Shown: positions 58,072 through 64,000 of the stretch, in pieces
Layout: each line of letters opens with the position of its first letter
Numbering within the stretch: position 1 is the stretch's first letter
Assembly (NCBI RefSeq): GCF_002939475.1
Contig: NZ_PKFQ01000001.1
Coordinates: forward strand, 5,081,001 to 5,145,000
DNA length: 64,000 nt
Origin: Streptomyces cinnamoneus
GTDB taxonomy: Bacteria > Actinomycetota > Actinomycetes > Streptomycetales > Streptomycetaceae
Reading direction: 5' to 3'
Notes under the pieces: generated by a model
What the model saw: the letters and a program-made list of their open reading frames with translations, nothing else
Told to the model about the DNA's origin: nothing
Database searches by the model: none
Program-made: the position numbers and the translations under genes

Positions 58072-59351
58072 CAACGTGTTCCTCCCAGCGGCAGGGTGGC
58101 GAGGACGCCGGGCACCTGTTCGTGGTCCAGGCGCACCAGACCGACCTTCACGCCGCGGGCGGCTCGCTCCAACTCGCGTCGCACCGTGCCCAGTTCGTCC
58201 GCACTGCGCCCGCATATCCGGAGGTGTCCGGTGAGGGTGGGAGCGTGCAGTCCGTCCACGTTGCGGCCGCGGCCGAGCGTCAGGCTCAGCGTGGTCGACA
58301 GGGCGGGCAGCGAGGTGAGGAGCGCGGCCAGCTGCGGCAGCGAGGCCGCGCCGCCGCCCAGCCGCGGCCAGCGGCCCACCCAGTAGGTCGTGTGCCAGCG
58401 GTCGTCGCACCGCCAGGCCCGCGGCGTCTCCGCGGTACGGCGCGTGGGAGCGCCCGCGCGGCCGGCCTGGGCGGTGGCGGCGGGGTTGACGTCGGCGGCC
58501 GTCGCGAGGGCGGCTATCAGCGCGTCCTCGGACAGCAGGGTCGCCGTGAAGTCGGCGCCCTCCAGCCGGCTCGCCAGCTGGTTGGCCGCCCGAAGGACAC
58601 AGAGCCGGGCGCCCTCCACGCCGCCGCCGCGGGCCTCGACGGCCTCCGCGCACAGTTCGGGGTCGAGCTTGAGCGCCACCCAGGTCTGCCGGACGGCGGG
58701 TGAGCCCGTGAGCTCCTGCAAGGGGGCGTAGTTGCGCGTGGCCAGCCCCTGGGCGGGCAGGTGCGGGGCGGGCGCGGGCAGGGCGCTCTGCACGACCTGC
58801 ACGGACTCCAGCCGGATGCCGTCGACGTCCATCGCGTCGCGCAACAGGCCCAGCGGCAGCGCCTGCTCCGCCCTGTTGGCGCGCAGCGGCCGGTCGACGG
58901 TCTCGATCCGCAGCACCGCCGACACGAACGTGCCGTCACCGACCAGTCCGACCGTCCGCCGCTCGCGGTCGGTGAAGGACTCGGTCCGCAGGGCGGGCTC
59001 GCACTCCACCACGGGGGCCAGGCGCGGGTCCGTCCCCGCGGTCACGGGCACGGCCCGGCGCTCCCGGCGCCGCAGCGCCACCGCCGACGTCAGCCACTCG
59101 GTGACCGGCCGGCTGCCCCGGCGCACCAGCGCCAACAGCAGCAGGACGACGGCCAGCACGGCCGCGGGCAGCACCAGCAGCTGGTCGGCCGCCCAGGCGG
59201 CGAGCACCAGGGCCGCCGCCACCTCGATCAGCACGAGCTGCTGCAACCGCACCGGTCCCAGCGCCCCGCGACCCTGGGCGGGCCGGGGGACGACCGCGTC
59301 CGCACCGGCCCCCGGGCCGCTCCCAGCCCGTATGCGCGTGGCGGCAGCCAT
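58071..59351 (-). CDS. eccE: Type VII secretion protein EccE
   Basis: 426 residues from the ATG at 59351 (a TTG nine bases upstream is possible). Two adjoining membrane helices near the start ('LVLIEVAAALVLAAWAADQLLVLPAAVLAVVLLLLALV') precede a large soluble domain, the EccE layout. 'PRAWRCDDRWHTTYWVGRWP' and 'STTLSLTLGRGRNVDGLHAPTLTGHLRICG' match the Streptomyces EccE family. EccE is a membrane subunit at the rim of the ESX channel. It starts a minus-strand arm divergent from eccB, with 246 bases between them that should contain both promoters. Confidence 0.88.
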   Translation of the reverse strand: MAAATRIRAGSGPGAGADAVVPRPAQGRGALGPVRLQQLVLIEVAAALVLAAWAADQLLVLPAAVLAVVLLLLALVRRGSRPVTEWLTSAVALRRRERRAVPVTAGTDPRLAPVVECEPALRTESFTDRERRTVGLVGDGTFVSAVLRIETVDRPLRANRAEQALPLGLLRDAMDVDGIRLESVQVVQSALPAPAPHLPAQGLATRNYAPLQELTGSPAVRQTWVALKLDPELCAEAVEARGGGVEGARLCVLRAANQLASRLEGADFTATLLSEDALIAALATAADVNPAATAQAGRAGAPTRRTAETPRAWRCDDRWHTTYWVGRWPRLGGGAASLPQLAALLTSLPALSTTLSLTLGRGRNVDGLHAPTLTGHLRICGRSADELGTVRRELERAARGVKVGLVRLDHEQVPGVLATLPLGGTR

Positions 59352-59597
59352 TGCCCTCAAGCCCCCTCAAATAACCCGGAAAACACCCTGGGGAGCCGTC
59401 CGGTCTCCCTGCCGGTACAGTCCCCGGACGTCGTGTGCCGATCACCTACGGGCATAGTAGAGGCTCGGTACGACACCGGGACCGACAGGGCGGCACCGGC
59501 CGCCGCGGGCGATCCCGGGGCGGCGGCACCCGGCGAACCGGGCGAGGCATGCGCGGCGATCGCAGCACACGAACCAACGGGGGAGAAGCAGCTCGAC
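59352..59597. promoter_or_regulatory. Divergent spacer of the type VII locus
   Basis: 246 bases between eccE (minus) and eccB (plus). CATAGTAG at 59453-59460 includes a TAGTAG -10-like element for eccB, about 140 bases from its start, but no good -35 is evident. The region also contains Gly/Ala codon-like repeats; I do not see a gene. Confidence 0.35.
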
Positions 59598-61307
59598 ATG
59601 GCATCACGGCGGGATGAGCTCAACGCCTACACCTTCGCGAGGAAGCGGACTGTCGCCGCCTTCCTGCAACCCTCACCCACCGGCACGGAGGAGGGGGCGC
59701 CGCGCGTCCTGCGCACCGTCCTGCCCGGAATCGTCACCGGGGCGCTGCTCGTCGCCGGCTTCGGCGCCTGGGGCATGTTCAAGCCGACCGCGCCCAAGGG
59801 CTGGGACGACGTGGCCGCCCACGTCATCGTCGGCAGCGACTCCACCACGCGCTACGTCGTGCTGAAGACGGACGGCAAGAAGCAGCTGCACCCCGTCCTC
59901 AACCTGGCCTCCGCCAAGCTGCTCCTCAAGGAGCCGAAGTCCTCCGTCATCAAGGTGAAGGAGTCGGAGCTCGACAACGGCCACATCCCGCGCGGCCCGA
60001 CGCTCGGCATCCCCTACGCCCCCGACCGCATGCCCAGCGCGGCCGAGGCCGGGAAGAAGAAGCAGTGGGCGGTCTGCGAACAGCCGGGCGGCAACGGCAA
60101 GACCACGCAGAAGGCCGTCTTCCTCTTCGCCGAGCGCGACCCCAAACTCAAGAAGCTCACCGGTTCGCAGCGGCTGCGGGGCGACCAGGCCCTGTACGTC
60201 CAGGGCCCCGACGACACCCGTTACCTGATCGACCCGCAGGGCGTGAAGTACGCGCTGGGCGGCGCCGACCGCAAGCCGGCCGAGACGCCCGACGCCAAGC
60301 CGGGCGCCGACGCCAAGAAGGACGGAAAGCAGGACGGAAAGCAGGGGAGCGCGGCGGCCGCCGCCGAGCGCAAGCCGGCCGACGCGTCCGACGCCTCCGA
60401 GTACAACCTCCTGCTCCGTTCGATCTTCAAGGACGGTGCCCAGCCCCAGCGCGTCACCAAGGACTGGCTGGCCACCTTCAAGGAAGGCGCCCCCATCGTC
60501 TTCCCCGAGATCCAGGGCCAGATCGGCGGCGACGCCGGCGTGCGCACCCTGCCGCTCAAGGCCAACCGCGTCGGCATGGTGCTGGAGGCGCCCACGGGCA
60601 CGGGCATGCAGCACTACGTCGTGCTGCGGGGCAAGGTCCAGCGCGTCTCGGAGTTCGTCGCGAAGCTGCTCCTGAACAGCAAGGCCGAGGCCTCGCTCAA
60701 CCAGGCGGGCACCCCCGAGCGCGTCAGCGCCTCGGCCTTCACCCCCGACGCCGACGAGTTCTACGGCCAGTACCACTGGCCCTCCCGCGTGCCCCGCCAG
60801 GCCAACGGCACGGAGGCCGCCGGGGGCGGCACGGCCAACAACACCGTCTGCAGCGTCTTCGGCGGCCTCGACTCCAAGGGCACCCCGGACCTGGGCACCT
60901 GGGCGGGCACCGACTACCCCGCCACCATCCCCGACGGCGCCACCAGCGCCTACGTCACCCCCGGGTCCGGCATCCTCTACCGTCAGGTGACCGGGCGTCA
61001 GACGAAGAACGGTTCCGTCTTCCTCGTCACCGACACCGGGCTGCGCTACGCGGTCCAGGCCAACAACGACAGCGCCACCGACAAGTCGAAGATCGGCGAC
61101 GAGAAGGACCAGAACAAGACCGGCGACGACGAGGCCGGCCAGGAGCAGAGCCCCGCCCCCGCCGCCCCGCAGGACGTCAACAAGGCCCAGATGCGGCTCG
61201 GCTACCAGAGCGTCGACCCCGTCCCCGTGCCCGCCAACTGGTCCGGCTTCCTGCCGACGGGACCGCGGCTGGACCCCAACAGCGCCGCGCAGCCGCAGGG
61301 GTCGTAG
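59598..61307 (+). CDS. eccB: Type VII secretion protein EccB
   Basis: 569 residues from ATG. EccB features: a cytosolic start 'MASRRDELNAYTFARKRTVAAFLQPSP', one membrane helix ('VLPGIVTGALLVAGFGAWGMF', about residues 40-60), then 'GWDDVAAHVIVGSDSTTRYVVL', a long external beta-rich domain with 'HPVLNLASAKLLL', 'PYAPDRMP' and the near-C-terminal 'LRYAVQAN' and 'GYQSVDPVPVPANWSGFLPTGPRLDP'. Two Lys/Asp/Glu-rich stretches (about 235-260 and 495-520) are inserted loops, making it longer than mycobacterial EccB (about 500). It is an outer-face scaffold of the ESX membrane complex. The mycP gene follows after six bases. Confidence 0.93.
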   Translation: MASRRDELNAYTFARKRTVAAFLQPSPTGTEEGAPRVLRTVLPGIVTGALLVAGFGAWGMFKPTAPKGWDDVAAHVIVGSDSTTRYVVLKTDGKKQLHPVLNLASAKLLLKEPKSSVIKVKESELDNGHIPRGPTLGIPYAPDRMPSAAEAGKKKQWAVCEQPGGNGKTTQKAVFLFAERDPKLKKLTGSQRLRGDQALYVQGPDDTRYLIDPQGVKYALGGADRKPAETPDAKPGADAKKDGKQDGKQGSAAAAAERKPADASDASEYNLLLRSIFKDGAQPQRVTKDWLATFKEGAPIVFPEIQGQIGGDAGVRTLPLKANRVGMVLEAPTGTGMQHYVVLRGKVQRVSEFVAKLLLNSKAEASLNQAGTPERVSASAFTPDADEFYGQYHWPSRVPRQANGTEAAGGGTANNTVCSVFGGLDSKGTPDLGTWAGTDYPATIPDGATSAYVTPGSGILYRQVTGRQTKNGSVFLVTDTGLRYAVQANNDSATDKSKIGDEKDQNKTGDDEAGQEQSPAPAAPQDVNKAQMRLGYQSVDPVPVPANWSGFLPTGPRLDPNSAAQPQGS

Positions 61308-61313
61308 AGCGGC

Positions 61314-62567
61314 ATGAGGACACCACCAGTGACCACACTCCGACGTGCGCCCCTCAGGGCCGCGCTGGTGCTGCTGACGGCGGCGGCCCTGACGACGGCC
61401 GCCGCTCCGGCGCCGCTCGGCCCGGCGACCGGCCTGACCCTCGCGGGCAGCGGCCAGTGCACCTACCCCGCCAAGCCGATCAAGGGCACGCCCTGGTCGC
61501 TCCAGCGCGTCATCCTCGACCAGCTCTGGCAGGACACCAAGGGCCGCAACGCCAAGGGACGCCCCGTGCGCGTCGCCGTCATCGACACCGGCGTCGACGT
61601 CAGCAACCCGCAGCTCAAGGACGCCGTCGACACCAAGAGCGGCGCCGACCTGCTCTCCGACGCCAAGGACCAGAACAAGGGGCAGACCAACGACGTCGTC
61701 GGCCACGGCACCAAGGTGGCCGGCATCATCGCCGCCCGCCCGCAGGCCGACACCGGCTTCGTCGGCATCGCCCCGGAATCGGTCGTCATCTCGATCCGGC
61801 AGAACGACGAGAAGGGCACCGGCACCTCCAAGACGCTCGCCCAGGGCATCGCCAAGGCCGTCGCGGACGGCGCGGACGTCATCAACATCTCCCAGGACAC
61901 CGCCAAGCCGCTGCGCCCCGACTCCGACCTGGAACTGGCCGTCAAGGACGCCCTGGCCAAGGACGTCGTCGTGGTCGCCTCCGCGGGCAACGACGGCCTC
62001 GACGGAACGGTCAAGGAGACGTACCCGGCCGCCTACAAGGGCGTCCTGGCCGTCGCCGCCTCCGACCGCAACAACGAACGCGCCGTCTTCTCCCAGCCCG
62101 GCGACTTCGTCGGGGTCGCCGCACCAGGCGTCGAGATGGTCTCCACCGTCCCCAAGGGCGGCCAGTGCGTCGACAACGGCACCAGCTTCTCCGCCCCGTA
62201 CGTGGCCGGGGTCGCCGCCCTCCTGCGCGCCAAGCACCCCGACTGGAAGCAGCACCAGATCGTCGCCCAGATCGAGCAGACCGCCGAGCGCCCGGGCAAC
62301 GCCCACGACCGCTACATCGGCTGGGGCGTCGTCGACCCCGTACGCGCCCTCACCGAGGACGACCACCCCATCGACGCGGTCACCGTCGACAAGAACCCGG
62401 CACGCGACGTACGGCCCCCCACCCTGCCCGCCCTCGCCCTGGGCGAGACCCCCCAGGAGCGAAAGGAACGCCTGGCCACCTACGCCCTGGGCGGCGGCGG
62501 AGTCCTCGTCGCCCTCATCGCGGGCGTGGCCGTCGTCATCCGTGACCGCAAGCGCCGGTCTGCTTGA
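61314..62567 (+). CDS. mycP: Mycosin, type VII secretion subtilisin-like serine protease
   Basis: 417 residues. Signal peptide ('APLRAALVLLTAAALTTAAAPAP'), then the subtilase catalytic triad: Asp91 ('VAVIDTGVDVS'), His131 ('VGHGTKVAGI') and Ser291 ('GTSFSAPYVAG'), with 'VVVASAGND' providing the oxyanion Asn. A C-terminal membrane helix ('ALGGGGVLVALIAGVAVVI') and a basic tail anchor it. Mycosins stabilise the ESX complex and cut secreted substrates. It is preceded by eccB at six bases and followed after 84 bases by the propeller protein, so these three form an operon. Confidence 0.94.
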   Translation: MRTPPVTTLRRAPLRAALVLLTAAALTTAAAPAPLGPATGLTLAGSGQCTYPAKPIKGTPWSLQRVILDQLWQDTKGRNAKGRPVRVAVIDTGVDVSNPQLKDAVDTKSGADLLSDAKDQNKGQTNDVVGHGTKVAGIIAARPQADTGFVGIAPESVVISIRQNDEKGTGTSKTLAQGIAKAVADGADVINISQDTAKPLRPDSDLELAVKDALAKDVVVVASAGNDGLDGTVKETYPAAYKGVLAVAASDRNNERAVFSQPGDFVGVAAPGVEMVSTVPKGGQCVDNGTSFSAPYVAGVAALLRAKHPDWKQHQIVAQIEQTAERPGNAHDRYIGWGVVDPVRALTEDDHPIDAVTVDKNPARDVRPPTLPALALGETPQERKERLATYALGGGGVLVALIAGVAVVIRDRKRRSA

Positions 62568-62651
62568 GGCATCCCGCCCCGGCGGCGCACCGGCACCGGC
62601 ACGAAGGCACGGCCGGCACGGTACGGCCGGCATGAAGGCACGAAGGAAAGC

Positions 62652-64000
62652 ATGAGTCAGCCATCACCCCGGCCACCGCACGGTGCGCCGCGTCCGCCCC
62701 AGGTCTGGGACACCAGCTTTCACCAGCACCGCACGGCACCGCCCGGCTTCGGGCCGGCCCCCCAGGCGTTCACCCAGCCGGCCGGTTCCTCAGGGGAGGG
62801 CGGCGACGGCGGACGGCGCGGACCGCGCCGCAAGGCGCTGGTCATCGGACTCGCCCTGCTGCTGGTGGCCGGTGCGGGCACGGGCGGATGGCTGCTGTGG
62901 GGCCGCGACGGCCACCGCCCGGCACCCGCGAAGAAGCCCGCCGCCCGCTCGGTCGACGCGAAGCTGGACTGGATGGCGGAGGTTCCCGACGCGGACAAGG
63001 ACAGCGTCACCCGCATGTCCAGGCCGTGGTTCGTCAAGAACACCGTGGTGCTGTCCACGAAGAAGGCCGTGACGGCCTACGACGCCGACAGCGGCAAGCC
63101 CGGCTGGACCGTGGAGGTCCCCGGCACCGCGTGCAAGGCGTCCCCCGCCGCCAGCGACGGCGTCGCGGCGGTCGTCTACGGGGAGCAGGAGTACCTCTGC
63201 GACTCGCTGATGGTCGTGGACGTCGAGCACGGGCGCGTGCTGTGGAAGAAGAAACTGCTCAATGCCAAGGGCCTGAGCGGCCCGCACGACCTGGCCACCC
63301 TCACGGTGGACCGCGGCCTCGTAACGGTCGCCGACGTCGGGGGCGACCCGCTCGTCTACGCGGCCGCCGACGGCAAGCAGCAGACCCCCAAGGACTACGG
63401 CTGCCAGGAGCGCGGCACCGTGGTCGCGCGTGCACGGCAGCTCACCGTGGTCGAGTGCCAGCTGTTCGGCCGGCAGTTCGTCATGAACGTGGACCAGAAG
63501 ACGGGCACGGAGAAATGGACCTGGAAGGTCCCGGACGGCCTCGCGGTGCAGAACGTCATCTCCATCGAGCCGGCGGTGCTGGCGATGGGCCGCGAGAACG
63601 ACACGAGCCCCACGGAGATCGTGAGCCTGGACGACAAGGGCCGTCTGAAGACCCTGGTGGCCGTCTCCTCCGGCCCGTACGAAGTCCAGGACTGTTACAA
63701 GAACGACTGGCTGACCTGCCGCAAGGTGGTCGTCGACGGTGACACCGCCTATCTCGCCACGCACAACGAGCGGGTGACCGACGACGGCGCCAGCCCCAAC
63801 GCGATCGTCGCGGTCGACCTGAACACCGGCAAGCAGCGCTGGAACGTTCCGCTGGGCGGCACCCGCGGCAACCGGCCGCTGACCATGGAGGACGGCAAGC
63901 TCCTCGTCTACCAGCAGGCGACCAGGGACGAGAGCGGGAAGCTGCTCGCCCTCGACCCGGCCGACGGCAGCTCCAGCGTCTACATGAAACTGCCGCAGGA
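62652..64000 (+). CDS. Membrane-anchored PQQ-type beta-propeller protein (partial)
   Basis: The first 449 codons of a gene that runs off the window, from the ATG behind GAAGGAA. A Pro/Arg-rich N-terminus is followed by a membrane helix at about residues 60-82 ('ALVIGLALLLVAGAGTGGW'), then a chain of beta-sheet blades with the PQQ-propeller pattern: 'TAYDADSGKPGWTVEVPGT', 'MVVDVEHGRVLWKKKL', 'MNVDQKTGTEKWTWKVP', 'VAVDLNTGKQRWNVPLGG', each a strand, an Asp/Gly turn and a closing Trp. At least five blades are seen. It sits in the eccB-mycP operon; similar proteins are found beside actinobacterial type VII genes. The catalytic residues of quinoprotein dehydrogenases cannot be assessed, so a structural or binding role is just as likely. 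Confidence 0.85.
   Translation, partial: MSQPSPRPPHGAPRPPQVWDTSFHQHRTAPPGFGPAPQAFTQPAGSSGEGGDGGRRGPRRKALVIGLALLLVAGAGTGGWLLWGRDGHRPAPAKKPAARSVDAKLDWMAEVPDADKDSVTRMSRPWFVKNTVVLSTKKAVTAYDADSGKPGWTVEVPGTACKASPAASDGVAAVVYGEQEYLCDSLMVVDVEHGRVLWKKKLLNAKGLSGPHDLATLTVDRGLVTVADVGGDPLVYAAADGKQQTPKDYGCQERGTVVARARQLTVVECQLFGRQFVMNVDQKTGTEKWTWKVPDGLAVQNVISIEPAVLAMGRENDTSPTEIVSLDDKGRLKTLVAVSSGPYEVQDCYKNDWLTCRKVVVDGDTAYLATHNERVTDDGASPNAIVAVDLNTGKQRWNVPLGGTRGNRPLTMEDGKLLVYQQATRDESGKLLALDPADGSSSVYMKLPQ

Noticed and set aside
59673..62633. A 986-codon minus-strand frame across eccB and mycP
   Set aside because: EccB and MycP have family motifs, membrane segments and a catalytic triad; the antisense frame has only Gly/Val/Asp-rich composition.
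1..64000. tRNA or rRNA genes, mobile elements and phage genes
   Set aside because: I looked for TTCGA-type tRNA arms, transposase DDE or integrase motifs and terminal repeats and found none convincing; a tRNA search program would be decisive.

Overview
This 64 kb window looks like a piece of the conserved core of a Streptomyces (or close relative) chromosome. The DNA is very GC-rich, and GTG starts, long antisense shadow frames and twin-arginine or lipobox signal peptides are common. The gene order (cdsA, rlmN, thiamine uptake, polyamine/GABA genes, dxr-rseP-ispG, proS, rimP-nusA-ylxR-infB-DUF503-rbfA-truB, ribF, type VII secretion) is the one I know from Streptomyces core chromosomes. I see no insertion sequence, prophage, CRISPR array, tRNA or rRNA.

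Layout. 1-5.4 kb: 3' end of cdsA, rlmN, then a TPP riboswitch and a thiamine ABC importer (thiB, thiP, thiQ). 5.4-8.5 kb: a DMT-like membrane protein and a small ABC exporter, all on the minus strand. 8.7-29.8 kb: a dispersed polyamine/GABA module. It holds an aminotransferase, an Lrp/AsnC regulator, an aldehyde dehydrogenase, a PotD-like binding protein, a PotABC importer with a FAD amine oxidoreductase, GabT, a PucR regulator and a second aldehyde dehydrogenase. It is interrupted by GDPD, adenosine deaminase, DUF4190, NADAR, PAP2 and a TraG/VirD4-like membrane ATPase. Together these could take polyamines in, deaminate and oxidise them to GABA, and pass the carbon through succinate semialdehyde to succinate. 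30-36 kb: a long acyl-CoA dehydrogenase, then dxr, rseP and ispG (two MEP isoprenoid steps around a site-2 protease). 36-41.4 kb: two GNAT acetyltransferases, proS, an APH-family protein with unusual active-site residues, a DUF4439 protein and a lipoprotein. 41.6-48.7 kb: the translation and ribosome-assembly cluster from rimP to truB.

48.9-53.2 kb holds the least ordinary gene. It encodes a 1,398-residue protein with an N-terminal trypsin-like domain, a P-loop NTPase domain and a long C-terminal helical region, inserted between truB and ribF. Ser is replaced by Thr in the protease motif, and Lys by Arg in the Walker A motif. From 54 kb to the end lies part of a type VII (ESX-like) secretion locus. 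One arm (minus strand) carries eccE, an unknown partner and an EspI-like proline-rich MinD/ParA-type ATPase. The other arm (plus strand) carries eccB, mycP and a membrane-anchored beta-propeller protein cut by the window end.

Many gene boundaries carry strong stem-loops, including one canonical U-tract terminator after cdsA. Candidate regulatory sites include an Lrp-type direct repeat between the divergent regulator and aldehyde dehydrogenase genes, and a perfect inverted repeat upstream of potABC that shares its core sequence.
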